DNA of 64,000 bases from Paracoccaceae bacterium (lineage in GTDB: Bacteria > Pseudomonadota > Alphaproteobacteria > Rhodobacterales > Rhodobacteraceae), in assembly GCA_024742695.1 (NCBI GenBank), contig JANSXY010000008.1, positions 83,311-147,310 of the forward strand, given 5' to 3'. The notes beneath the pieces were generated by a model. It was not told where the DNA came from and did no database searches. It worked only from the letters and a program-made list of their open reading frames with translations. Below, in pieces: positions 50,352 through 59,220 of the stretch; within the stretch, counting starts at the first letter, position 1; every line of letters begins with the position of its first letter. Position numbers and translations under genes: made by a program.

Positions 50352-51596
50352 ATGAAACGCTATTCCGTTTTCGCGGTCGCGCGCGAGGCGCTGCGCAACC
50401 ACCAGGGCTGGGACCGCGCCTGGGCGAAGGCCGACCCGAAGCCGCGCTACGACGCGATCGTCGTCGGCGCGGGCGGGCATGGCCTTGCCTCCGCCTACTA
50501 CCTTGGCAGGAACCACGGCATCACCAATGTCGCGGTGATCGAGAAGGGCTGGCTGGGCGGCGGCAATACCGGCCGCAACACCACGATCATCCGCTCGAAC
50601 TACCTGCAGGATCCCTCGGCCGCGATCTACGAGAAGTCCCGCAGCCTTTACGAGACGCTGAGCCAGGACCTGAACTACAACATCATGTTCTCGCCGCGCG
50701 GCGTGATGATGCTGGCGCAGACCCAGCACGAGGTGCGCGGCTACCTGCGCACGGCGCATGCCAACGCGCTGCAGGGCGTGGCGACGGAATTCATCGGCCC
50801 CGAACGGGTCAAGGAACTGGTGCCGATCATCGACACCAACGGGCCGCGCTACCCGGTGCTGGGCGCGCTGTGGCAGCCCCGGGCGGGGACCGCGCGGCAC
50901 GACGCGGTGGCCTGGGGCTATGCGCGGGCCTGTTCGGCGATGGGGATGGACATCATCCAGAACTGCGAGGTGACCGGGATCCGGCGCGAGGGCGGCAAGG
51001 TCACCGGCGTCGAGACCACGAAGGGCGCTATCGGCTGCGACCGGCTGGGGATCGTCGTCGCCGGCCATTCCAGCCAGCTGGCCGACATGGCCGGGTTCCG
51101 CCTGCCGATCGAATCGGTAGCGTTGCAGGCGCTGGTGAGCGAGCCGATCAAGCCCTGCATGGATGTCGTGGTGATGGCCAATACCGTGCACGGCTATCTC
51201 AGCCAGTCCGACAAGGGCGAGATGGTGATCGGCGGCGGCACCGACGGGTTCAACAACTACACCCAGCGCGGATCGTGGCATCACATCGAGGAGACGGTGC
51301 GCGCGCTGGTCGAAACCTTCCCGATGCTCAGCCGCCTGAAGATGCTGCGGCAATGGGGCGGGATCGTCGACATGACGGGCGACCGCTCGCCGATCATCTC
51401 GAAGACGCCGGTGGAGGGCGTGTTCGTCAACTGCGGCTGGGGCACCGGCGGGTTCAAGGCGATCCCCGGATCGGGCTGGGCGATGGCGGAACTGATGGCG
51501 AAGGGCGCCTCGCCGCTGGCCGAGGAATTCTCGATGTTCCGGTTCCGCGAGGGCAAGTTCATCGACGAAAGCGTCGCCGCGGGGGTGGCGCATTGA
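50352..51596 (+). CDS. soxB: Sarcosine oxidase subunit beta
   Basis: 414 residues, full length. The FAD-binding fold is AIVVGAGGHGLASAYYLGRNHG, followed by GGGNTGRNTTIIRSNYL, where the covalent flavin attaches in known enzymes. The C-terminal GWGTGGFKAIPGSGW is also family-typical. Heterotetrameric sarcosine oxidase demethylates sarcosine to glycine and 5,10-methylene-tetrahydrofolate. First gene of soxB-(insert)-soxD-soxA-soxG; its TGA overlaps the next ATG by one base. Confidence 0.96.
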   Translation: MKRYSVFAVAREALRNHQGWDRAWAKADPKPRYDAIVVGAGGHGLASAYYLGRNHGITNVAVIEKGWLGGGNTGRNTTIIRSNYLQDPSAAIYEKSRSLYETLSQDLNYNIMFSPRGVMMLAQTQHEVRGYLRTAHANALQGVATEFIGPERVKELVPIIDTNGPRYPVLGALWQPRAGTARHDAVAWGYARACSAMGMDIIQNCEVTGIRREGGKVTGVETTKGAIGCDRLGIVVAGHSSQLADMAGFRLPIESVALQALVSEPIKPCMDVVVMANTVHGYLSQSDKGEMVIGGGTDGFNNYTQRGSWHHIEETVRALVETFPMLSRLKMLRQWGGIVDMTGDRSPIISKTPVEGVFVNCGWGTGGFKAIPGSGWAMAELMAKGASPLAEEFSMFRFREGKFIDESVAAGVAH

Positions 51597-52063
51597 TGGG
51601 TCCATTTTATTCGGAAGCAAAAAAATCGCGAAATATCCGATATCTTGGAGTCCTCGCTTCTTTGTTGACATTAGTAGCTGGCATAGTTTTGGAGCGCAGC
51701 GATTTTATTGGAGCGGTTGGTGCAGTTGGGCTCGCCGCTCTTGTACCATATGCTTACTTTGAAAAGAAAAACGTCGAGGACAAGCGTAGTGCTATGCGCG
51801 CATTCTATGGCAGCTCCTACCATGAGGCAAAGCGGATGAAGCCATCAGAATACGAAAAATTATCCAAAGAAGATAAGCATCAGTATAATGAGTTGAGCAG
51901 CGATATTGGCACTCGTGAAATCGAATTCGATGAAGACGTATCACTAGTCGAAAGAAGAGAATTGCTTTTGGCCGTTCTATTGACTCTGCTTTGGGCTTTT
52001 GGAGCGGCGATCTACGATCTAATCAACTTTGGCCTGTGTAGTGCGGGAGCCACCGAATGCTGA
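51596..52063 (+). CDS. AT-rich three-helix membrane protein inserted in the sox operon
   Basis: 155 residues, about 44% G+C by hand count over 51601-52020, against roughly two-thirds in the neighbours, with AT-ending codons. Two adjacent helices (about residues 17-33, 36-54), a charged helical cytoplasmic segment (KKNVEDKRSAMRAFYGSS, then Lys/Glu-rich) and a third helix near the end (LLLAVLLTLLWAFGAAIYDL). Begins in a TGATG overlap with soxB and ends past the soxD start, so it is translationally coupled on both sides. The last seven residues (SAGATEC) are encoded by what looks like the native soxD ribosome-binding region. No family recognised. Likely recent acquisition; the 3' end may be truncated. 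Confidence 0.7.
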   Translation: MGPFYSEAKKSRNIRYLGVLASLLTLVAGIVLERSDFIGAVGAVGLAALVPYAYFEKKNVEDKRSAMRAFYGSSYHEAKRMKPSEYEKLSKEDKHQYNELSSDIGTREIEFDEDVSLVERRELLLAVLLTLLWAFGAAIYDLINFGLCSAGATEC

Positions 52064-52383
52064 TCCTCACCTGCCCCTGCTGCGGCGTGGCCGCCGAGGA
52101 GACGGAACTGCAACCGGGCGGCGAGGCGCATCTGAAGCGCTTCGGGCCGGGATCGTCGGACGACGCGTTCGAGGCCTACATGTTCGCCCGCGCCAACCCC
52201 AAGGGCGTGCATTTCGAACGCTGGCGGCACGCCTATGGCTGCGGCAAGTGGTTCCTCGCCGCGCGCTGCACCGCGACGCTGGAGGTGTTCGGCACCTACA
52301 GCGCCCAGACCAAGGAACCGCCCGCCGAGATCGTCACGAAGATCCGGGCGAAGCGCCCGGATTGGGCAGGGTGGTCGGCATGA
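52057..52383 (+). CDS. soxD: Sarcosine oxidase subunit delta
   Basis: 108 residues. The zinc-binding N-terminus MLILTCPCCGVAAEETEL and the later WRHAYGCGKWFLAARC provide the expected Cys/His ligands. The ribosome-binding site GCGGGAG lies inside the end of the upstream AT-rich gene. Confidence 0.95.
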   Translation: MLILTCPCCGVAAEETELQPGGEAHLKRFGPGSSDDAFEAYMFARANPKGVHFERWRHAYGCGKWFLAARCTATLEVFGTYSAQTKEPPAEIVTKIRAKRPDWAGWSA

Positions 52384-52525
52384 TCGCCACGGGCGCAACC
52401 CACTGGCCCGGGGCGGCAGCCCCGGGCAGCGCCCGCACCGCCCCCCCGGGGCGGGCGCTTCGCACCCTCCCCGCGGCGCGTGCGCTGCCCTTTTCGCAGA
52501 CCGGATATCTCGGGAGCACCCCAGC

Positions 52526-55510
52526 ATGAGCACCCGTCTTGCACAGGGCGGCCGCCTGATCGACCGCCAGAAACCCCTGCGCTTCACCTTCAACGGCCTG
52601 CCGATGGAGGGCTACGAGGGCGACACGATGGCCGCCGCGCTGCTGGCCAACGACCGGATGCTGGTCGGCCGGTCGTTCAAGTATCACCGGCCGCGCGGCA
52701 TCGTCGCCTCGGGCGCGGAGGAACCGAACGCGCTTGTCGGCCTGGGCGAAGGCGCGCGGTTCGAACCGAACCAGCGGGTGACGACGACCGAACTGTTCGA
52801 CGGCGCGAGTGCGATCAGCCAGAATCACTGGCCCAGCCTCGATTTCGACATCGGCGCGATCAACGCGCGGCTGGCGCGGTTCCTGCCGGCGGGCTTCTAC
52901 TACAAGATGTTCATCCATCCCCGGCCGTTCTGGAAACATGTCTACGAGCCGTTCATCCGGCAATCCGCCGGGCTGGGCCGCGCCCCGAAGGACCGCGACC
53001 CCGATCGCTACGAACAGGCCTATGGCTTTTGCGATGTGGCCGTCGTCGGCGGCGGCGTCGCCGGGCTGGCCGCGGCGCTGGCGGCGGGCCGCGCGGGCAA
53101 GCGCGTTTGGCTGATGGAACAGGCCGCGCACTGGGGCGGCCGCGCGGTGGTCGACGGCGTCACGGTCGACGGCGCGGCGGCGGAAGATTGGGTCGCGGCG
53201 GCGCTGGCAGAACTGGGCGGCATGGCCAATGTCCGCGTCAAGGCCCGGACGATGGCCGCGGGGCTTTACGATCACGGCTACCTGCTGGCCTATGAACGGA
53301 TCGCCGACCATACCCCCGGCGATGGCCGGCCGCGGCACCGGCTGTGGCGGATCCGCGCGGGGCAGGTGATCGCCGCCACCGGCGCGATCGAACGGCCGCT
53401 GGCCTTCGCCGGCAACGACGTGCCCGGCGTGATGCTGGCCTCGGCGGTGCGCGACTACGCGGTGAACTGGGCGGTCAGCCCCGGCGACCGCACGGTGATC
53501 GTGACCAACAACGACGATGCCTATCGCACCGCGCTGGCGCTGGCCGACGCGGGGCTGGTGGTGCCCGCCGTGGTCGATGCCCGCGCCTGTGTCACCGGCG
53601 CGCTGCCGCAGGCGGTGCGCGACCGCGGCATCCGGGTGCTGGAAGGCCGCGGCATCGCGAAGGTCAAGGGCGGCAAGCGGGTCACCGGCGTGGCGATCTG
53701 CGCGCAGGCGGGCGAAGGATCGGTGCTGGAGGAGATCGGCTGCGACGCGGTGGCGATGTCGGGCGGCTGGTCTCCGGTCGTGCACCTGTGGTCGCATTGC
53801 GGCGGCAAGCTTGCGTGGGACGAGGCGGGGGCGATGTTCCGCCCCGACCCCGCGCGCCCGCCGACCGGCGCCGACGGCGCGGCGATGGTCGTGGCCGCCG
53901 GCGCGGCGAACGGCCACCTGCAGGCCGCCGATTGCCTGGCCGATGCCCATGCCGCGGGCGGCGGCACCGGCGCGGCGCCGACGGCCGTGACCGAGGCGGA
54001 AGCACCGCTGGAACCGGTCTGGATCATGCCGCAGGGCGCGGGGCCGGCGCTGCGCGCCAAGATGTGGCTGGACTACCAGAACGACGTGAAGGTGTCGGAC
54101 GTGCAGCTGGCCGCGCGCGAAGGCTACGAAAGCGTCGAACACACCAAGCGCTACACCACGCTCGGCATGGCGACCGACCAGGGGAAGCTGAGCAACATCA
54201 ACGGCCTGGCGGTACTTTCCGAGGCGCTGCATCAGCCGATCCCGGCGACCGGCACCACCACGTTCCGGCCGCCCTACACGCCGATCTCGCTGGCCGCGAT
54301 CGCCGGCGAGGCGAAGGGAGAGCTGTTCCAGCCGCTGCGCCGCACGCCGATGCACGACTGGCACGAGGCGCACGGCGCCTACTGGGAACCGGTGGGCCAC
54401 TGGCGCCGGCCCTACTGCTACCAGCGCTCCGGCGAGGGAATCGAGGACGCGGTGCGCCGCGAGGTCAGGAACACCCGCAACGGGCTGGGCCTCTTGGATG
54501 CCTCGACGCTGGGCAAGATCGTCGTGAAGGGCCCCGATGCCGGGCGCTTCCTCGACATGCTCTACACCAACATGATGTCGACCCTGCCGGTGGGCAAATG
54601 CCGCTACGGGCTGATGTGCAACGAACAGGGCTTCCTGTCCGACGACGGCGTCGTGGCGCGGCTGTCCGACGACACCTGGCTGTGCCACACCACCTCGGGC
54701 GGGGCGGACCGGATCCATGGCTGGATGGAAGACTGGCTGCAATGCGAATGGTGGGACTGGAAGGTCTACACCGCCAACCTGACGGAGCAGTTCGCGCAGG
54801 TCGCCGTGGTCGGCCCGAAAGCCCGCGCGGTGCTTGAGAAGCTGGGCGGCGACATCGACCTGTCGGCCGCCGCCCTGCCCTTCATGCACTGGGCCGAGGG
54901 CACGCTGGGCGGGATTTCGGCACGGGTGTTCCGGATCTCCTTCTCGGGCGAACTCAGCTACGAGATCGCGGTGCCCGCCGGGCAGGGCCGCGCCTTCTGG
55001 GAACAGTTGATCGCGGCGGGCGAGGACTTCGGCGTGATGCCCTACGGCACCGAGGCGCTGCACATCATGCGGGCCGAGAAGGGCTTCATCATGATCGGCG
55101 ACGAGACCGACGGCACGGTGATCCCGCAGGATCTGGGCCTCGATTGGGCGATCTCGAAGAAGAAGGCCGATTTCCTTGGCAAGCGCGGGATGGAACGGAC
55201 GCACATGACCGATCCGAACCGCTGGAAGCTGGTGGGACTGGAAACGCCGGACGGCAGCGTGATCCCCGACGGCGCCTATGTGCCGGCCACCGGCGTGAAC
55301 GCCAACGGCCAGAAGAACACGCAGGGCCGCGTGACCTCGACCTACCATTCGCCGACGCTGGACCGCGGCATCGCGATGGCGCTGGTGCTGAACGGGCCCG
55401 ACCGGATGGGCGAGGTGCTGGACATCCCCGGCATCGACGGCAAGGTCTACCGGGCGAAGATCGTCAGCCCCGTGTTCTACGACCCCGAGGGGGAGAAGCA
55501 GAATGTCTGA
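52526..55510 (+). CDS. soxA: Sarcosine oxidase subunit alpha
   Basis: 994 residues. Domains in order: an N-terminal ferredoxin-like Fer2_4 segment (MEGYEGDTMAAALLAND), an NAD-binding flavoprotein fold (AVVGGGVAGLAAALAAGRAGKRV, about 170-200), and a C-terminal GcvT-like folate domain from about 630. The last runs through GLLDASTLGKIVVKG and GELSYEIAVPAGQG to the end and accepts the methyl group. A 142-base spacer with a GC hairpin separates it from soxD. Confidence 0.97.
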   Translation: MSTRLAQGGRLIDRQKPLRFTFNGLPMEGYEGDTMAAALLANDRMLVGRSFKYHRPRGIVASGAEEPNALVGLGEGARFEPNQRVTTTELFDGASAISQNHWPSLDFDIGAINARLARFLPAGFYYKMFIHPRPFWKHVYEPFIRQSAGLGRAPKDRDPDRYEQAYGFCDVAVVGGGVAGLAAALAAGRAGKRVWLMEQAAHWGGRAVVDGVTVDGAAAEDWVAAALAELGGMANVRVKARTMAAGLYDHGYLLAYERIADHTPGDGRPRHRLWRIRAGQVIAATGAIERPLAFAGNDVPGVMLASAVRDYAVNWAVSPGDRTVIVTNNDDAYRTALALADAGLVVPAVVDARACVTGALPQAVRDRGIRVLEGRGIAKVKGGKRVTGVAICAQAGEGSVLEEIGCDAVAMSGGWSPVVHLWSHCGGKLAWDEAGAMFRPDPARPPTGADGAAMVVAAGAANGHLQAADCLADAHAAGGGTGAAPTAVTEAEAPLEPVWIMPQGAGPALRAKMWLDYQNDVKVSDVQLAAREGYESVEHTKRYTTLGMATDQGKLSNINGLAVLSEALHQPIPATGTTTFRPPYTPISLAAIAGEAKGELFQPLRRTPMHDWHEAHGAYWEPVGHWRRPYCYQRSGEGIEDAVRREVRNTRNGLGLLDASTLGKIVVKGPDAGRFLDMLYTNMMSTLPVGKCRYGLMCNEQGFLSDDGVVARLSDDTWLCHTTSGGADRIHGWMEDWLQCEWWDWKVYTANLTEQFAQVAVVGPKARAVLEKLGGDIDLSAAALPFMHWAEGTLGGISARVFRISFSGELSYEIAVPAGQGRAFWEQLIAAGEDFGVMPYGTEALHIMRAEKGFIMIGDETDGTVIPQDLGLDWAISKKKADFLGKRGMERTHMTDPNRWKLVGLETPDGSVIPDGAYVPATGVNANGQKNTQGRVTSTYHSPTLDRGIAMALVLNGPDRMGEVLDIPGIDGKVYRAKIVSPVFYDPEGEKQNV

Positions 55511-56018
55511 GCCGATCGCGGTGATCGAACCCGCCGGGCCGCAGGGCATGGTCAGCCTGCGCGCCGACCTTTCCGACAGGGCCGTGGCGCAGGCCGTGAC
55601 GGCCGCGACCGGCTGCGCGATGCCCGGCCCGCGGCGGATCGTGGCCGCCGGCGGCAAGGCGGTGGCCTGGATGTCGCCCGACGAACTGCTGCTTCTCGTC
55701 CCGCATGCCGAGGCGCCGGGCGTGGCGGCCGGGCTGGCCGAGGCGCTGGCGGGCACCCATCACCTCGCCACCGAGGTCTCCGATGCCCGCGCGATGTTCA
55801 CGATCCGCGGCCCGGGCGCCGACGACGTGGTGGCCAAGCTCTGCCCCGTCGATGTCGAACGCCTGCCCGAGGGCGAAATCCGCCGCACCCGCGCGGCGCA
55901 GGTCGCCGCCGCGCTGTGGCGCTCCGGCGAGGGCGAGATCAGCCTTGTCGCCTTCCGCTCCGTCGCGGGCTATGTGGAGCGGTTGCTCGAGGTCGCGGCG
56001 GAGGGGCCGAGGCTGTAG
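55503..56018 (+). CDS. soxG: Sarcosine oxidase subunit gamma
   Basis: 171 residues, GcvT-fold small subunit (DARAMFTIRGPGADDVVAKLCPVD). Overlaps soxA by 8 bases. Its 3' end overlaps the convergent glycosyltransferase gene by 49 bases, so no terminator lies between. Confidence 0.92.
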   Translation: MSEPIAVIEPAGPQGMVSLRADLSDRAVAQAVTAATGCAMPGPRRIVAAGGKAVAWMSPDELLLLVPHAEAPGVAAGLAEALAGTHHLATEVSDARAMFTIRGPGADDVVAKLCPVDVERLPEGEIRRTRAAQVAAALWRSGEGEISLVAFRSVAGYVERLLEVAAEGPRL

Positions 56019-58186
56019 CCAGCCGCCGCCCCGCCGTCCTGCGGCACCGGCGCCGGTGGTCGTTCGACGCGTTGCAGCGCGGGTTCGTCCTGCGGGCGGA
56101 TATCCTCGAGGAAATCGCCGGCATCGGTTTCGGCGGTGCGCTGGAGGTCGGCGAAAAGCCGGGCATAGTCCGGCTCGGCCTTCAGCCGCGCGATCCGGGC
56201 ACGGTGCCAGGCGACTGACCGCGCATGCAGATCGGCCAGCACCGGATCGGCCTTCAGCCGTTCCAGTTCCTCTTCCACGCGCGGCAGGACATGCGTCATG
56301 CGGGTATCGGTCTCGGCGATGTAGTTGCGGCGCTGCCAGTAGTAGAGGCCCTGATCCTCGGCGGTGTGGTTCACCCGGCCCCGGTCGCGCTTGACGAGGT
56401 AGCTTTCGGCCGAGCGCAGCGCGTAGTGGTTCAGGCAGGCCAGCCGCGTCCCGTAGATCGGCACGACGCTGCGCCAGCCGCGCTGCACCAGCCGCGCGGG
56501 CATCACCCGGCCAGACCCGTTGACCCAGCGCACATCGTCCTTCGCCCCCGGCGCAAGCTTGAGCGGCCGGTGGACGCCGAGCTTGCGAAACCGCGCGCCC
56601 GCGCGGCGAAACAGCGTCTTGAAGCCCCAGGCCATGCCCGGATTGTCCATCGCCAGCGGCGCGCACCGGGTGAACTGTTCGATCACCGGGCGATCCTCGT
56701 AGCGCGCGATCCCGCCGTTGCCGAAGAACCGCCAGGTCAGCGACAGGACGTCGGGATGGTGCGTCGCGCGCAAGAGGTCGGCCAGCGTTCCGTCCCCGAC
56801 ATGGATGGCGGGAAACTCGTCGACATCGATCACCGCGATCCAGTCGGCCTTGCGCACCACCCTTTGGCGCATCGCGTCGCGCAGCGCGGCATGTTGCGGC
56901 TTGACCGGCCCGGCCGGGTCGCGCGGGTTGTCGCGCCGGGTGACATGGCCCAGTTCGGCCAGCCGGTCCAGCATCGGCACGGTCGGATCGGCGCAGTCGT
57001 TGGTGTAGACCAGCGCGTGCCCGATCCCGATCACCCGGTTGTGGGCGATCCATTCGAGGATGAAGGGCGCCTCGTTCTTCATCGTGGTCACGGCGAGGAT
57101 GCGGGGCCGTTCGGGCCCCGCGCCGCAGGGCGGCGCCAGCCACGCGCCGGTGCGGTCGAGCCGCCGCTCCAGCGCCTCGGCGCGGTCGGCGCCCGCACCC
57201 GGCGCGGGGCGGCGCAGCGGCAGGCGGGCCAGCTCATCGGGCGGCCGGCGCTGGATCAGACGCGTGGCGAGACCGTCGGGCGCGGGCGTGGCCGTCGTGG
57301 CATCGACCGGTGCCGGTGCCGCCGCCGGCAGGCCCATCCCGGTCGGGCTGCGCCCCGGCGGCCGGTCGGGGATCAGCGCGGCGGCCGGGTCGATCCGGTG
57401 CCGGCGCAGTGCCGCCGCGAGGTAGCTGCCCTCGGGCGGCACGCCGCCGTGATGGGTGATCAGCCGCCGGCTGAGGCGACGGTTCCACAGATGCACGCCG
57501 TAGCTGTCGGCACCGATCCGGTCGCCGAGGTCGCGGCCCGGCGCCAGCAGGTCGCGCCGGTCGCGGAACGCGACCGGGTAGAATGCCTGCTGTGGCTGGG
57601 CCGCGGCGATCTCGCCGGTCGCGCGCAGGATATGGGTCAGCGCCGCGGGCCCCCAGACCCCCCAGGGCAGGTCTGCCACGTGCACCGGCGCGCCCCGGTC
57701 GCGCGCCGCCGCCAGCGCCGCGCGATCGGCGGGCGGCAGCCATGGCGGGGTCGGATATTCATCCGCGATCATCGCGACGAGCCGGGCCAGCGCCGGGCTG
57801 TCCGCCGGCAGGCCGAGCACGGCGTTGCAGACCTGCCGGCCGGGCCGTTCCCAGCCGAAGACCGGGCCGGCGCCGAAGGCCCAGGGCCGCAGGCACAGGA
57901 TATCGGCATCGATCCAGGTCAGGTCGGTCCGCGCGATCATCCGGTAGCGAAACGCATCGGCATGGACCGCGGGGCTGCCGGTGCGGTTGTGCAGAAGAAA
58001 CCGGTCGGCCGGAAACACCGCCGCGGCATCGGCCAGCGCGACGCCCGGCGGCGCGTTGTCGACGCCCTCGTAGGTGTAAAGCGTCACCGCGTGGCCATGA
58101 TCGGTGAACGAGGCGAGGCACAGCTGTTCCAGCCAGCTCAGCCGCCCGCCGATCCAAAGCGTTCCGACCCGCAAGGGTTCCCGCAT
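55970..58186 (-). CDS. Two-domain glycosyltransferase (GT32-like plus GT2/GT92-like)
   Basis: 738 residues. The N-terminal domain (1-270) resembles capsule/GT32-type transferases: RVGTLWIGGRLSWLEQL, and a DAD metal motif at 93-95 (WIDADILCLRPW). A Pro/Ala linker covers about 275-360. The C-terminal domain (362-700) is the same transferase type as in the 29363 gene: VTTMKNEAPFILEWIA, YTNDCADP, DVD at 454-456. Cytosolic, no membrane helix. Probably surface polysaccharide synthesis, by inference. The start at MREPLRVG is the first sensible ATG. Confidence 0.82.
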   Translation of the reverse strand: MREPLRVGTLWIGGRLSWLEQLCLASFTDHGHAVTLYTYEGVDNAPPGVALADAAAVFPADRFLLHNRTGSPAVHADAFRYRMIARTDLTWIDADILCLRPWAFGAGPVFGWERPGRQVCNAVLGLPADSPALARLVAMIADEYPTPPWLPPADRAALAAARDRGAPVHVADLPWGVWGPAALTHILRATGEIAAAQPQQAFYPVAFRDRRDLLAPGRDLGDRIGADSYGVHLWNRRLSRRLITHHGGVPPEGSYLAAALRRHRIDPAAALIPDRPPGRSPTGMGLPAAAPAPVDATTATPAPDGLATRLIQRRPPDELARLPLRRPAPGAGADRAEALERRLDRTGAWLAPPCGAGPERPRILAVTTMKNEAPFILEWIAHNRVIGIGHALVYTNDCADPTVPMLDRLAELGHVTRRDNPRDPAGPVKPQHAALRDAMRQRVVRKADWIAVIDVDEFPAIHVGDGTLADLLRATHHPDVLSLTWRFFGNGGIARYEDRPVIEQFTRCAPLAMDNPGMAWGFKTLFRRAGARFRKLGVHRPLKLAPGAKDDVRWVNGSGRVMPARLVQRGWRSVVPIYGTRLACLNHYALRSAESYLVKRDRGRVNHTAEDQGLYYWQRRNYIAETDTRMTHVLPRVEEELERLKADPVLADLHARSVAWHRARIARLKAEPDYARLFADLQRTAETDAGDFLEDIRPQDEPALQRVERPPAPVPQDGGAAAGYSLGPSAATSSNRST

Positions 58187-58294
58187 ACCCGTCTCACTCG
58201 TCACATACCGCCGGTTCGGGCCATGCTGGCAGGCCGATCTTGAAAAATCCCTAGCGCCGGGCGGCGGTTGCCGGCCGGACCGGCCCACCCGCCC

Positions 58295-58324
58295 TTGACG
58301 CGGCCGGCTTGCGCCCCCTTTATC
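58295..58324 (+). promoter_or_regulatory. Sigma-70-type promoter for sodB
   Basis: TTGACG (58295-58300, 5 of 6 to the -35), an 18-base spacer, TTTATC (58319-58324). This would give a leader of about 30 bases carrying the AAGGAGG site before the ATG at 58360. Confidence 0.5.
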
Positions 58325-58359
58325 TGGGCCAACGGAAACCCGACCCAAGGAGGCGCGCG

Positions 58360-58962
58360 ATGTCTTTCACCCTTCCCGATCTGCCCTATGCCCACGATGC
58401 CCTGGCCGATCTCGGCATGTCGGCCGAAACGCTGGAATACCACCACGACCTGCACCACAAGGCCTATGTCGACAACGGCAACAAGCTGATCGCCGGCACC
58501 GAGTGGGAGGGCAAGAGCGTCGAGGACATCATCCGCGGCACCTACCAGGCCGGCGCGGTGGCGCAGAACGGCATCTTCAACAACGCCAGCCAGCACTGGA
58601 ACCACGTCCAGTTCTGGGAAATGATGGGCCCCGGCGCCGACAAGAAGATGCCGGGCGACCTGGAAAAGGCGCTCGTGGAAAGCTTCGGCTCGGTCGACGA
58701 GTTCAAGGCACAGTTCGCCGCGGCGGGCGCGGGCCAGTTCGGCTCGGGCTGGTGCTGGCTGGTCAAGGATGCCGACGGCAGCCTCAAGGTGACCAAGACG
58801 GAAAACGGCGTGAACCCGCTGTGCTTCGGCCAGACCGCGCTGCTGGGCTGCGACGTGTGGGAACACAGCTACTACATCGACTTCCGCAACAAGCGCCCGG
58901 CTTACCTGTCGAACTTCCTCGACAAGCTGGTGAGCTGGGAAAACGTCGCCTCGCGGATGTGA
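58360..58962 (+). CDS. sodB: Superoxide dismutase, Fe type
   Basis: 200 residues. Cytosolic dismutation of superoxide. Metal ligands read as His28 (EYHHDLHHKAY), His79 (NNASQHWNH), Asp165 and His169 (DVWEHSYYIDF). The QNGIFNNASQHW form favours iron. A perfect AAGGAGG site precedes the ATG. Confidence 0.96.
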   Translation: MSFTLPDLPYAHDALADLGMSAETLEYHHDLHHKAYVDNGNKLIAGTEWEGKSVEDIIRGTYQAGAVAQNGIFNNASQHWNHVQFWEMMGPGADKKMPGDLEKALVESFGSVDEFKAQFAAAGAGQFGSGWCWLVKDADGSLKVTKTENGVNPLCFGQTALLGCDVWEHSYYIDFRNKRPAYLSNFLDKLVSWENVASRM

Positions 58963-59054
58963 GGCGGCGGCGGCGCTGCGCCCCGACCGGGCGCCCGGCG
59001 GCCTGACCGGCCCGTGCCGCCGCAACCGGCGCGCCACGGGCGCCCAGCGAACGA

Positions 59055-59087
59055 ACGCCCTCGCAGACCCCTGCGAGGGCGTCTTCG
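59055..59087 (+). terminator. Rho-independent terminator of sodB
   Basis: A perfect 12-bp stem (59055-59066 with 59071-59082), ACCC loop, then CTTCGT. The T run is short but the stem is very strong. Confidence 0.75.
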
Positions 59088-59220
59088 TCATCGTGACGGC
59101 GAAGGCGTCGGTCCGTGACGTCTCTCGCGGAAAACGACGCCGCGATGTCGTCTTCCCGGTAGCGCGGGGCGCGTCGCGGGGGTGCACTGTGACCGGTGCA
59201 ACACAGTCACGGACGACCCG

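Noticed and set aside
52334..55756. 1140-codon minus-strand frame opposite soxA
   Set aside because: Antisense shadow; the real gene is the full-length alpha subunit on the plus strand.
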